From contig NC_056001.1 in the NCBI RefSeq assembly GCF_018446385.1, positions 7,273,600-7,337,599 of the forward strand: 64,000 nt of DNA. The letters are read 5' to 3'. Source of the DNA: Zingiber officinale. Lineage: Eukaryota > Streptophyta > Magnoliopsida > Zingiberales > Zingiberaceae. The notes below the pieces were generated by a model. It had not been told where the DNA came from, searched no databases, and worked only from the letters and a program-made list of their open reading frames with translations. The stretch's first letter is position 1. Each line of letters starts with the position of its first letter. Both the position numbers and the translations under genes were made by a program. This document shows positions 43,778-54,664 of the stretch, piece by piece.

Positions 43778-43782
43778 CAATA

Positions 43783-44522
43783 TGCCCGAACTCTTTGCAA
43801 CTATAGCACTACATTTGTCCCTTTCCTCGGTTCTTCACTTGACTCGCATAAGCAACATTAATGACCTCAAATATTTCCTTGGATGAACCTAGAACAGCTT
43901 GTGTAACCATTCTTTGTTCTTCACGCAACAATTCTCCAAGACATATGTCCAAGGAAGGGATAGGATTTCTATTCAGTAATCCAGCCAGTGCAACTTCAAA
44001 TTCTGACCTCGATTTCATCAAAAATTGATCGCGTCTACTATCTTCATGAATTGCTTGAAGGCTAGCTAAAGTCTCTTTAGGTACCTTTGAATAGATAAGA
44101 CTAGAATATTCGCTCCATAGATTAATAAATCCAAAATAATACTGCTCAATAGGGAGATTACCTTGACTAAAGTTACCAATCTCAAGTTCTAGTTGAAATC
44201 GTCTTGCAGTGTTATCTTGATGATATATGCGTTGTAGATAATCCCACATCTACTTAGTTGTATTGAAGGAACGTAAATTGTTCACCATATGAGGTTCAAT
44301 AGAACCTAAAATCCAAGAGATGATTTGAGCATCCTTTGCCTCCCATTGACTAAGTTATGTACCTTCTTTAGAAGTAGGAGCACACCCGTCAATGTGATTC
44401 CAAAGCTCCTTCCCTTTCAGAAATATTTTGAACTAAAATTCCCAAGCTGCATAATTCTTTCTTGTGAATTTGATAGCCAAAGTCTCTGTAGATATTCTTC
44501 CAAGAAAATTCTCAGCAGACAT
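43783..44522 (-). pseudogene. Element D gag, N-terminal part
   Basis: It starts at ATG 44520-44522 (MSAENFLGRIS). A frame with at least two stops leads into the open piece 43809-44249, which shows the UBN2-type Copia Gag core (MWDYLQRIYHQDNTARRFQLE, LPIEQYYFGF, SRRDQFLMKSRSEFE). It ends inside the first CCHC zinc knuckle, where E inserted; the knuckle's other half is at 26737. Confidence 0.82.
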
Positions 44523-44697
44523 TCTTCCAAACAAAATAAAATCTTAAAGCCAAAGTTGTTGATCAGAAATTAATCAACCCCCAAAAAATGACAGCAAACC
44601 AGAAAACTTTGTTAACACAGAAGCAAAAAGAAACTGACAGAGATTCGAAGATTCAGTTATGAATTTCAGAACCTTGCTCTGATACCATGACAAGATT

Positions 44698-44976
44698 TGA
44701 TAAAATGACTTCGTGCCTCTTTCTTTGACGATCTCTTCTTTAAATAAGAATTACAGTACAACCTATTTTAGAAAAGAAATTATTTACAACAATTACATTA
44801 ATTACCGCTACTCTACTTTAGGTAAGAATATATATAGTCATTACTGCTAATCTATTTTAGGTAAGAATATATACTACGTACTAATACACAGATTATGATA
44901 AATTAGATCTTAAAATATCAGCCATAATCTTAGTCATTGATATCCATAATTTCTGTCATAATCTTAGCCATTGATA
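44698..44976 (-). repeat. Element D 5' LTR
   Basis: A 279-bp LTR matching 21179-21464. The primer-binding site complement GCTCTGATACCA lies at 44676-44687, ten bases away. Confidence 0.82.
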
Positions 44977-44981
44977 CTTTT

Positions 44982-45316
44982 CTCCGAAATTCATGAGTCC
45001 TGTGATGAGTTCTTTGATCCTTGAGTGCATATGTGTGATTGTTTCGCTTTCTTCCTTCCGGAGGTTCGTTAGTTGGTTCCGGAGCAGATCTCGTCTTGTA
45101 ATCTTTTCTTCAGAAGTTCTTTCGTGTAGTTCTAGGAACTTTTCCCAAAGTTCCTTTACTGATTCGTAATTTCCGATCCGATTTACTTCCTGGGGTGGAA
45201 GTACGCTGAGTAGGTGGAACTTAGCTCGTCCGTTCGCTACGAAGTCTGCTTGCTCCTTCTTGCTCCATTGATATTCTTCATTTTAATTTCCTTTTTCATC
45301 TTTGGGAGCTACAAAA
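44982..45316 (-). pseudogene. Element C gag, central part
   Basis: The minus strand shows a Sirevirus Gag core: PPQEVNRIGNYESVKELW, EKFLELHERTSEEKITRRDL, NQLTNLRKEESETI and HMHSRIKDLITGLMNFG. It is cut on the right by the Pack-MULE and on the left by D. It has the capsid core that A and B lack. Confidence 0.8.
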
Positions 45317-45327
45317 TCATATTTAAT

Positions 45328-46616
45328 GGGTTAATTCTCAATTTAGTCCCTCGTTATTTAACGTGATGCTGATTTCGTCCCTAATTTTTCAATTGACCAA
45401 ATTTAATCCTCCAATTTTGGAACGTTTTCCCAAATTGATCCTTCCGTCTAAATCCCCATTAAAATAAACGGGAAGACTTGTTTAACCGGTGGAAGTGACC
45501 TATATCTTGTTGGACAATTCCTAATTTAGTCCCTCATTATTTGACGTAGTCCCGATTTCGTCCAAGGATAGTTTTAAAATGGAGGTCGTCTGCTACTCGG
45601 CGCAGCTCCAGCTGCCGAACTCCATGTCGACGCCTGCGAAGCGGGCGAGGGCGGAGGCGACGATGAGGGAGATGGGATTGGCGGCCACCATGGACACTAG
45701 AATTGGCGGGTGGCACGTCAAAGGCATCAGCGGCGACGCGTCAGCATTTACGTCAAGCTCCTCACCCGGCTGCCGCTCCTCTTCCTCGACGAGCCCACCA
45801 GCGGCCTCGACAGCGCCGCCGCCTATCACGTCGTCCACCGGATCGTGCGCCTCACCCGCCGCGAGAGGATGACGGTCGTCGTCGCCGTCCACCAACCCGA
45901 CAGCGAGGTGTTCGACCTCGTCGATCGCCTCTTCCTCCTCGCCTATGGCAGCACCGTCTTCTTCGGCCCTGCTCCGGTGGCTGCCGAGGTACCAACTCAA
46001 TCTCAAAGCTCAAGTAAGACTTGAATTCTCTCTTTCAACCTATGGAAATTCAGCCTTGCTCAAACTTTTCTCCAGTTCTTTGCTTCCAACGGTTTCGCCT
46101 GCCCTTCTCCACGCAATCCTTCCGATCATTTTCTCAGAACAATCAACAAAGACTTCGATACGGTCAGTGCTTCTTCTTCGCAGCTTATAAACCAACAAAG
46201 GAAACAAGTTTCTAAATCTCGAACTCAATCAATGTCAGGATTAGGGAAATAGCGCAAGAATAAAAGCAACTGATCATTCCCACCGGTTAAATAAGTCTTC
46301 CCGTCTATTTTAACAGGGATTTGGACGGAAGGATTGATTTGGGAAAATGTTCAAAAATTGGAGGATTAAATTTGATTAATTGAAAAATTAGGGACGAAAT
46401 CGGTACTACGTCAAATAATGAGGGACTAAATTAGGAATTATCCAGGTCACTTCCACCGGTTAAACAAGTCTTCCCGTTTATTTTAACGGGGATTTAGACG
46501 GAAGGATCAATTTGGGAAAACGTTCGAAAATTGGAGGATTAAATTTGGTCAATTGAAAAATTAGGGACAAAATCAGCACCATGTTAAATAACGAGGGACT
46601 AAATTGAGAATTAACC
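45328..46616. mobile_element. Pack-MULE-like element with captured ABCG fragment
   Basis: An 11-bp duplication TCATATTTAAT lies at 45317-45327 and 46617-46627. Terminal inverted repeats of about 175 bp start GGTTAATTCTCAATTTAG (45329-45503 and, inverted, 46442-46616) and are nearly identical. A second, more diverged pair lies inside: a 52-bp remnant at 45513-45564 and a full copy at 46267-46443. Long TIRs with a 9-11-bp duplication fit Mutator-like elements. It has no transposase; the cargo is plant gene sequence. Confidence 0.85.
45579..46160 (+). pseudogene. Captured ABCG (white-brown complex) transporter fragment
   Basis: The fragment covers part of the nucleotide-binding domain of an ABCG half-transporter resembling the wax/cutin exporter group. 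In order: MEVVCYSAQLQLPNSMS, MDTRIGGWHVKGISG (start of the ABC signature), a deletion of about 8 bp that removes the rest of the signature and shifts frame, Walker B LLFLDEPTSGLDSAAAYH, the H-loop region VHQPDSEVFDLVDRL, and GSTVFFGPAPVAAE. An 87-bp intron with GT/AG ends (45989-46075) follows, then an exon starting [19 protein letters not shown] and FDT, where a second donor (GTCAGT) appears. An intact intron shows a DNA-level capture. Walker A is missing; no function is expected. Confidence 0.88.
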
Positions 46617-46662
46617 TCATATTTAATTATCAAAAGAATTTCAAAATCAGTTTTAAAAAATA

Positions 46663-47516
46663 CCTTGGCGGCCGCTAGAAGAGAGTGAATAGCCCTGCAA
46701 AGAAAAACAACCTTCCTCGAACTTTATAGCTTAATAATTATCAACACTTGCATAAAATAATTGAAAAACTAAAAAAGACGAGGCACAAAGAAATTACTTG
46801 GTTACAACCGGGAAAGTTGTTAATCCAAAGAAGAAGTAAAGATCACTAAAACTCTCCTCTAGGTAGAGGATCTTCTTACAGTAGTTAAATCTCACAACTA
46901 GAAAGCTAAACTGAAACTGAATCAATTACAAGTGTTGTTTCTCTCTTTTTCTTGTTGTGTTTAGCTTCTGGGAGTATGGCTGCTTTTATAACCCTGCTCG
47001 GGCGCATGGAAGGGTTCCAAGTGCCTGGAATAGGATAAAAATTTATCCCCAACAGGACGCGCCACGTTGCAAATGGCTAACTTTTGGTTTCGGGCGCTCA
47101 GACCAGAAAGTCAACTTCCAATTGACTTTTTGGTCCGAGTCTTTCGCTCTGGTCCCGCTCACATTGGTCCGGATTTTCTGCTCCGGCTTCGCTCGCTTGG
47201 GTGATCTCGGTCATCTGAAATGAGGCTCACCCGAACCCAACTTCCGACCTTCGAGCAATCTTCCGCTCCGGCTTCTCGTCCCTCGAAAATGCCGTGCACC
47301 TCCTTCTCGTCCACCCGCGTACTCCTCCGCAGCACATTGCCCCTCAGACGCACCGAGCCTGTCGGCTCTCTTTCTTGTCGTCTTTCTCGCTAGCTGCGTC
47401 TTTTGCTCGACTTCCTGTGCTCCTAAATTCCTGCACACTTAGACACAGGAGTTAAAAATCAACATGGCCTAACCTGACTTGGTTGATCACATCAAAACTA
47501 CCTTGGGGTACTAACT
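46663..47516 (-). repeat. Element C 5' LTR (5' tip deleted on the inner side)
   Basis: It matches 18702-19557 from CCTTGG(C/T)GGCC onward, but the terminal TGTAGGA is missing and the sequence joins directly to mid-Gag at about 46660. The minus-strand TATA box is TTTTATAACC at about 46984-46993. It ends GTACTAAC, then CCTCG. Confidence 0.82.
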
Positions 47517-48253
47517 CCTCGGCGTTGGCCCTCCAATGCTCAAGTCAGTGATCTGTTTGTGAAGAGGAAATAGTAAAGGCCAACCGCGGCAAATGAGCGT
47601 GTAAAATTATAGAGCATCGCATACCTCCACCTTTAGATGGAGACTCCTTTTTATACTATTGTATTTATGCACACATCTCAAAGCACTTGCACGCTTCCCA
47701 AAGCATTCCTCAGAAAGGATGGGCCAAAAAATGTCTCTGACACCTTTCCTTAAACGAGCACATAAATCTTTATAATTTGATAGGCTGGAAGCTTCTAAAG
47801 CACGATTTATCTGCAAGATATTCTCTGTTCTTTACAGCACAAACTTCCAAAAAAGTATGACGTAGCAGGCACATGGGGCCCGCGTTAGGTCGACCGACTA
47901 TCACTTAGGGAGACCGCTAACTCCGCCTTATGGAGCGTCGTCCATGACTTGGTCTTCACTCGGTTGTTTCCTTGGCCATAAAGACACAACATGTCTGATC
48001 AACCGACCTCCCCGATCAGCTGATGAAGTCGGTCAGGTTTAGGAATACTAATCAATGAAGCTTGTTTGCCCGTCCTAGGTTGAGACAAACCGTCCAACCG
48101 AGCAGGAGGCTCGGTTGGACATTTTGCGTCCGACCGGCTACGTAGCCAAGTCGGGCACACCGCTTCAATTACTTCTTGGCTTTGACCTCCATGTCAGCCG
48201 ATGTTTCTTATTTTGACTCATTTTTTGAGGGTCCCCTTTATCGCCTCATCACA
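47517..48253 (-). repeat. Element F 5' LTR (main part)
   Basis: Read on the minus strand it starts TGTGATGAGGCGATAAAGG (48253 downward), like Tat-group LTR starts, and has a TATA box TATAAAAAG at 47647-47655. The rest of the LTR/leader continues at 18701 after removal of C. The F 3' LTR is outside the window, so LTR length cannot be checked. Confidence 0.7.
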
Positions 48254-48664
48254 TAAGAAAAAAAAAAGATTACAATTCATAACTTCCCACAAAGTTAGAA
48301 TTAGCATTCTTAAGATTCCTTTTCTGTCAAGGAATTAAATTTTTCGGTTCCAAACCAACTGAAGCGTTCAACGGCACAATACTATGGAAAAGTATAAACA
48401 AATCAAGTCCGAACTATATAAAATCCAAATTAATTTGATCCAATTAATTTAGTTAATCAAATTAAATTAAAATTTTATTAAAATTAAATTAACCGAATCA
48501 AATTAAAAATAGACTATTTCAGTAATACCGAATTAATGGAATTTATTTAAAAAATATTTTTTGAAAAAAAATTATATAATATTAATACTAAATTAACCGA
48601 ATTAAGTAAATTACCCGAATGCTCATCTATTACCCAACCAAATAGAAAGATGTAGAAATGCCAA
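48254..48664. other. AT-rich flank of the nested pile
   Basis: No gene is seen. Between 48430 and 48620 the words AATTAA and CCGAATTAA recur many times, a simple degenerate AT-rich repeat. Confidence 0.5.
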
Positions 48665-48980
48665 TTATCGGCGGAGAGGAAGAACCTTGAACAAGAAAGG
48701 CAGGACTGTTCCCCATTTCACTACGACCCTATCTCTCAGAGCACCAGGGTTCTCCCGAATCCACTCTTTAAGTGCAACTGAATCTGAGCCCGCAAGCATC
48801 AGGAAGGACGGGCTCGAGTCATGCGTGCCCATCCAGAACTCAGCAAAGGGCAAGCCAAATCGATCTGGGCGCCGGAGTTCCGCTCGAACAGATGCGCCAC
48901 CGTCAATTCCTCGCCGCGTGGGCCCATTCGTAGTTCTGGACCGAGCACCGAAGTCGCAACGGCCTCAGCGGCGACTCCAT
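48665..48980 (-). pseudogene. Mannose-6-phosphate isomerase fragment (first exon region)
   Basis: The minus strand from ATG 48980 reads MESPLRPLRLRCSVQNYEW. After a 1-bp frameshift it continues LTVAHLFERNSGAQIDLA, and after a second 1-bp frameshift AEFWMGTHDSSPSF, then LKEWIRENPGAL and LPFLFKVL, where homology ends. These blocks are the N-terminus of type I phosphomannose isomerase, which interconverts fructose-6-P and mannose-6-P for ascorbate and glycan synthesis. The zinc-site motif IQAHPDK that should follow FLFKVL is missing, so the catalytic core is absent. Two frameshifts and the truncation make it a relic. No TE ends are seen around it. Confidence 0.85.
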
Positions 48981-51900
48981 TACCTCCGGGGAGAGCGGAA
49001 ACCCGACAAGGAGGCAGGAGGAAGGGTTGGGCACTCCATCGACGAAGGCGGGCGTCGATGAGAGGGGTTTTTACAAACGAGCGAGAAACAGAAATTGGAG
49101 ACTTGCACCGGGGGATGCGGATGGAATATGGGAAGGAACGGCTTTTAGTAGGGATCCTCTAGTCCATAAATTATGCACGAGGATCTTTAATTTGGATTAA
49201 TTCTATCTTTAAATAAGTGGGATTCATTCAAATTAAGGATCTAAAAAAAAATGGATCAGATTCATAATTTACATACTAAAGGATTCGTCCTCGAAGATTT
49301 TGGCCTCGAGCCGTCAACGTGGCTAAACCGTTGACCCAGTGTAGTTGGAATGAACCGTTGATGGCTGGACTTTGATTCGGTAAAAGCTGGGATTAATTTT
49401 AGAGAGAAATGTTCTGATTTCTCAAAATTATCCTTATCTAAGTTCCAATTGTTATCTCCATTGCAAACCAGTCCCTCCTGAACTTCAAATTTATCTGCAA
49501 AACTTAAACTGTGGTATTCAGTGCAAAACATGATGAATTCATTGCCGGTTTTCAGGATTGACAAGATCAGTAAACAATCAGAGAAGACACAAATTGTTAA
49601 GGGCATGTGTAAGGGATGAAACTTCTTTTTGATTATTATTATTATTATTCAGTTAATTAGCTCTTGATAAGTCAGGGATTCAAAATTAATTGGGCGTAGG
49701 GAATACTGGTAGACATACCATTTTAAATATTAAAAAAAATACGCATGAACGGAGCCAGGCTACAAATCTCCTCCAGATTGCTCCCCGGGCTATAGAGGTT
49801 ATTTTCTTTATTTAGAAATCAAATTTTAATAACATCAACGGGTAAAATATACACTATTTTAGCAAGTCCACCCAGGCTACAGCCCGAGGAAGCTTACACC
49901 CGCCTCCGTCATTGCGCATGATGTTAACTGTTGTTCACGTAATTAAAATAAGTAAGAGTAATACTCTCGTTTAAGTTGATAGCTTAACTCTCTTTTAGAG
50001 GGCACGCTGTCAACGCGTCGGTTGTGCGGAAGTTATTAACTGCTGTGGTCGTCTGCCACATCACTAACGTGCTGCCTTTGGCATGTCGCCTTGGATTCCA
50101 ATGCAAATCAGGCCAATTAATTACAGATAATTAATTTAACGATAAATTACCATATCATACACTTAAATTTTAAAAATCACATCTAACTTTCGTATTTTCG
50201 GAAGAGAATATTTATTTTTAAAAATATCCTTCCTACAAAAAAAAATAAAAAGAATCGACGAAGCCGACAAAATCGCAGCTAGGCGCCGCCGTAAAAGTAT
50301 ATACTCCTTTGGTCGAGCCCGCGGTCTCCGATCATGGCATGGGAACGATGCTCGTAGCAGCCACGATTTTACTGGTCGCAGCCACCTGATCATGCAGCAA
50401 CGGTTAATTTCGCGTCCGACCACGGTGGCTGCTTGGCCATGAGCCCACCGTTAGCTTTGATCATGCATTTGGCAAAAAGTTATACGTTGACGTTGAACGT
50501 CCCATAAGATCGGCTTTACAGTCATTTATAGCAAGGTAAATTAGGAAATTGAGCATGTCATCAGAGTATTTTTCCTGACTTTATCAGGAATCGATCCATT
50601 TAACAATTTTATTATGACCAACTTCAGTCAAACCCTAAGGGCTAGTCATGACCATGCATGTTCGTTGTCTGGGAGTGTTTTTTTAAAAGTTATGTACTCA
50701 TTTTAGTTATTTTTAAAAGTTGTGTGATATGATGATAAATTAGTTTAGTTTTAAGTTGGACAAATTTCAGAACTTTGACTAACTCAGTACTTTGACCATC
50801 TAAGTTTCAGAATTTTGACTATCCCAATTTCGCAGACAATTTTATACCCATATTATTAGTAGAATTGACATTAATATTTATTCATATTAACATTTATGCA
50901 TTCATGAATTATACTTATTCAAATAAATACGTTCATCCGATTAATTTACAACAGCCTATTCAATATGTTATAGAACAGTCTCGCTTTTCTCTTAAATTCA
51001 GATCATCCTTAGCTTAAAGAACCCCTGATCCGCTATCATATTGCAGGATGACAGGATCCATAGCAAGTGTAGAAGCACTAGCAGATTGCTTATCAAGATT
51101 GAAAAAAATCGGCATGGACATGAAAAAAAATTAACAATTGACCTGTATTTAAACCCTTTCAATAACAGCATCCAATTGACAATCGAATATCCCTGAATAA
51201 ACCATCTTCAAGACTTGTCTCTCATCCTTATCATCCATTGATCTGAACTTGCAAAACAGAATGGCATTATTTGCTGATATAGAACACATTCGATAAAGAG
51301 TCGCAGTCACTCATCTTGATTTGGTTAATTGGGCACAGAAATATTTATAATTCAGGCCATGATGATAAAATGATGAATCTATATTGAGCAAAAGGTGATC
51401 ATTTTCATCCAGAACTCCTTTCACCCAGGAAGACTACCTCATCAAATCTGAAAGGGAGGTAAATCACCCAGCACATTAGCCCTTTGCATGGATCCCACGA
51501 TGCATTTCGCACACGTTGAGAATCGACTCCATGACCTATTATAGCAACACCAAATGCAAATACCAACTATGTCCGTGGTGTGATAAATCTATCTAAACAC
51601 ACTCCTAGTAGCCACTGATCTACGACCAAATACGGAAAAACAAAGAAAAAGAATCCTTGTAGCCGCTGAACAGAAACCCAGATTTAATAATTGGACTGGA
51701 ATTTATGTAAAACCTTAAGATGTGAACGTTGCTTTGAGGCAGCCTGGTTGATGGTTCCATATTTAGGCTGAGATTGGACATGCAAACTGCAAAGTTAACC
51801 TGCCATAAAACGGATCGATGAAGCAATAGTACTCCAACCCACCCTGTTGTCTCCTACCAACCAGAGGAGATATGTAAAATCTCTCTCCAAAGAAAAACAC

Positions 51901-52845
51901 TACAGAATTTGATATTCACGTGTTTTGCTAATCAGAGGAGGAAAAGAAATCAGAGCAAAATTCTCATACGAAGCTTTTCCTATGTTCTAACCATATGAAT
52001 CAAGCAAAAGATTTGATGACATGTACAGGCCTGTACAGCAAAAAGTTAAGGAGTACGTATGTGGTTCCTGTTCCAATATTCTAAGCAACCCACTGTAGTA
52101 TCCATATGAAAAGTAGACATAACTATAATGGAGAATCTATTTGTTCCAAATTAGATTGTGCTGAACTATCAATTAATGTAATCTACGACTCTGACCAGAA
52201 GATGGAAGTATTAATGTGGCATTTATCAAGCAACTTCCAAAGTTGACAACCTTTGTTTTGATATTGCATACCATATGCGGCCATGGGCAACAAGAAAATG
52301 ATATAGGAAGCTATTTCATTTTTCGCTTGAATCTTGAAATTGCACAAGTGATCCCAAGTTTTTATTAAGAAACGGATGCAGACTGGATATGTGAAATGAG
52401 AGAAAACTGCAGCATTAATGCTAGACAACCTGAAACTATCTAATGTTAACAGCACATGAACTGATCTAATAACAAAAAAACTCTTCCGTATAAGAAGCTT
52501 CATTTCTAATTCTCTTTCTCTTGTGGAACAATGAAAAGCTTCAGAAGCTATTTACAAAACACACTGCATGTTATTAAAATGACAATAAATGGAATTTATT
52601 GCCATTTCACACATTGTGCCATCTTTGAACAAACTATTTTCATGTATTTAAAGAAGTTCAAAAAAGAAATGAAACCAACCATCATTTAAAGAAGCAGCAA
52701 AATGTCACATTTATTTTAGTTAACCATATATTTGATGGATTAACAGGCATTCTGCATAAGAACATGGTATTCTACATAAGAATGTAAACTATGACTAATT
52801 GAAAGACACGCAGCAACTGAGCAATCTTTTCCAAAGAAGAGAACT
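48981..52845. other. Intergenic region without recognised genes
   Basis: Short ORFs here (for example 49262-49606, 50163-50423 and 52183-52503, all minus) have no recognisable motif and AT-rich codon use, and I do not support them. A copy of the ~230-bp dispersed repeat lies at about 50460-50530. The last few hundred bases may be 3' UTR of the DUF1639 gene at 52846. Confidence 0.5.
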
Positions 52846-53806
52846 TTAGTTCGCCAAATTATCCAATTTCTGCAAAAAAAAAAAAAAGAGAGGAAAAAAA
52901 AATATACTGACCTTCCAATTTGATCAATTGGGAAAAAAAAAATACAGCAACAGAAAAGGGGGGGAATCACCTTTTCATCAATTTTGTAGCTGTCAGGTGT
53001 TATTTCCGACAACCACAAACCCGGAAATAGTGCCTGCAGGTGGATTTGAGAAAATTTCATGGTAGAATATGTTGATGCAGGATAAAACGAATAAAGTAAG
53101 AATCTAAAAGAAGAAAACAATCCAAAAATCCGATAATGCTTCGTCACAAACTTCATGTATTGCCCAAATAATTACTTACATCAAGTTCGCGCTGAATGAT
53201 CTTAGCCCTTTTCTTTGGTCGTCGAGGGGGCTTCGTCCCTTTGATGGCAAAAAAATCCTCCTCTATCTCCCTCCGAGACAGAGAGACGGAGAACTTTATC
53301 ATCTCTCCTTTCTCCAACTCGTTTGATCCCATCCTCAACGTCTTGACGGAGAAATTGACTTTCTCAATCGCCGCAGCCCCGAGACTAGGCGAGACATGGT
53401 TCCCGTTCCGAGTCTCCACTGGGGCATTACAGGCCGCCCTTCTCGTTCTCAAGTTCCAGGGTCTATCAGCCTCAGAAATCGGGGCGGTGGCATGATTTCT
53501 CTCCGATTCCCTTCCTCTCGCCTCCCCCTCCCTCCGCTCCAGCACGCCCGGTGACCCTTTCGCGGGGGGAAATTTTGTCGGGTTGTTCCTCCTGTTCTGA
53601 TCATCCGGCACACTTACCGCGGATCCCACGCCATCGGAGAGTTTTAAACAGCGGAGAACACGCTGGCCTCCCCAGCTGAGAGTCGGGAAAGAGAAATTGT
53701 GAAGGCGGCGCGATTGGGTGAGCGTCGGCGGCAACGAAAGCAGGCTCTCCGCCACCGGGCCTCCACATGTTCCGTCGGCTCTTTCCTTCTCCGCGACGGA
53801 CTCCAT
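52846..53806 (-). CDS. DUF1639 family protein, 3 exons, 237 residues (gene 1)
   Basis: Proposed minus-strand exons: 53180-53806 (209 codons, ends at a GTAAGT donor), 53033-52971 (21 codons, after an AG acceptor at 53034-53035) and 52869-52846 (last 7 codons and TAA). Start MESVAEKERADG is chosen because the upstream open frame (to 54127) looks like leader and lacks family features. Motifs in order: LHNFSFPTLSWGGQRVLRC, RPWNLRTRRAA, IKFSVSLSRREIEEDFFAI, PPRRPKKRAKIIQRELD, then in exon 2 LFPGLWLSEITPDSYKIDE. That is the full DUF1639 signature of plant proteins. Its biochemical function is unknown; the basic, Arg/Lys-rich centre suggests a nuclear protein (inference). It is divergent to a paralogue at 54665. 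Exon 3 is least certain. Confidence 0.85.
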
Positions 53807-54664
53807 CCTCTGGGCTTCCTCCGTTCTCCGATCGAGCGAGCAAGAGAGCAGGGAAGAGGCCAAAGCAATACAAGAGAAAATCAAAACAATGGGATTAACT
53901 CGAGGAACGTTCCGATGCGCTCTCGGTTTGGTTCTCGCTCTCGCGGGTTTAAAACAAGCTGGATATGCCGCGGCCGCCGAGGAACCTAACAGGCCACCAC
54001 ATTTCGACTCGAGCCCCAATGTCCATCTTCCGCTGCTTGAATGATCCGGGTAAACAAACGAGTAGGCCTTTAAAAAAAAAACCGTTATTCGAAGACGTGA
54101 GCCAAGTCCAGACCATATTAAAATCATGAAACCATCCTGCAGTAAATTTAAGTTATCGTGATCGATTGCACTTAATCTGTGTGATCACTGTTCCAATCCA
54201 GCTTGAGCTGCTTTCTGATGAATGAGGTTGCATGTTTGACGAGATCGAAGAAGCATCGATTTTCGCCCCTATCCATATAAACGTTAACCATCAATTCACC
54301 CGAAATCAAAGCCCAGCGGCTAGAAAATGGTGACGGTCTCTTCGCGTGCGTCGCACGTGCCCCCTCCCGCACTTTGGCTCCCTGCTCCATGACGCAAGCT
54401 CACGTGACGCACGGCGTGGGACAGGCCTGGCCAATGTGAACTCTCAAAAAAAAAAAAAAAATGGAGCGATGGAGAGCGATGGGTTTTAACACTAAACTGA
54501 TAGGATCTGATCAGCACCGTCAGAAGGCAGCCGAACCATGTTTTTCTTGACAGACAACGAACGCAGGCCACCAGAGACAGCGACGGCGCTGGCTAAGGAG
54601 CCGCGCGAAGTGGTCGTACAGGTAAATACCGTCGGAAGGCTCTCTCTTGAAGTCTCTTCCGATC
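53807..54664. promoter_or_regulatory. Shared upstream region of two divergent DUF1639 genes
   Basis: 858 bp separate the two start codons. Both 5' leaders and any promoters must lie here. There is an A15 tract at 54448-54462 and GC-rich leader on both sides. I see no convincing TATA box for either gene. Confidence 0.5.

Larger units (their letters stand above)
21179..44976 (-). mobile_element. Element D: Ty1/copia retrotransposon inserted in C's gag
   Basis: Minus-strand element with short LTRs (21179-21464 and 44698-44976), a primer-binding site at 44676-44687 and a polypurine tract complement at 21465-21475. Domain order on the minus strand is gag, zinc knuckles, protease, integrase, RT, RNase H, which defines Copia. 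It lies in C's gag frame. The flanking 5-mers match poorly (CTTAA 21174-21178, CTTTT 44977-44981), suggesting an old insertion. D is broken by I (23502-25496) and E (26743-43777), plus stops. Confidence 0.88.
18702..47516 (-). mobile_element. Element C: gag-only Copia (Sirevirus-like) element, nested host of D and the Pack-MULE
   Basis: Minus-strand element with LTRs at 18702-19557 and 46663-47516 and a near-perfect target duplication (CCTTG at 18697-18701, CCTCG at 47517-47521). Once D (21179-44976) and the Pack-MULE (45328-46616) are removed, the interior is only about 2 kb and encodes Gag fragments alone. The 5' end of the interior is deleted: the right LTR abuts the middle of the Gag N-terminal domain and no primer-binding site remains. 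It is older than D. Confidence 0.8.
1..48253 (-). mobile_element. Element F: Ty3/gypsy Tat-type LTR retrotransposon, heavily nested and decayed
   Basis: Reading the minus strand from right to left gives 5' LTR (ends at 48253), gag (start near 18529), protease, reverse transcriptase, RNase H, integrase (down to about 1960), a 58-bp tandem array and an antisense coiled-coil ORF. The gag-PR-RT-RH-IN order is that of Ty3/gypsy. The antisense ORF and tandem repeats after pol are known features of the Tat/Retand/Ogre group. The element is cut by five or six later insertions (2735-3223, 4376-5250, 7986-17248, possibly 17647-18364, and 18702-47516) and by many stops and frameshifts, so it is dead. 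Its 3' LTR lies outside the window. The lineage call rests on motif similarity seen by eye. Confidence 0.85.

Noticed and set aside
45593-46006. 137-residue minus-strand ORF
   Set aside because: Shadow of the captured ABCG exon on the plus strand.
49262-49606. 114-residue minus-strand ORF
   Set aside because: No motif, AT-rich, no splice or start context, and no link to neighbouring genes.
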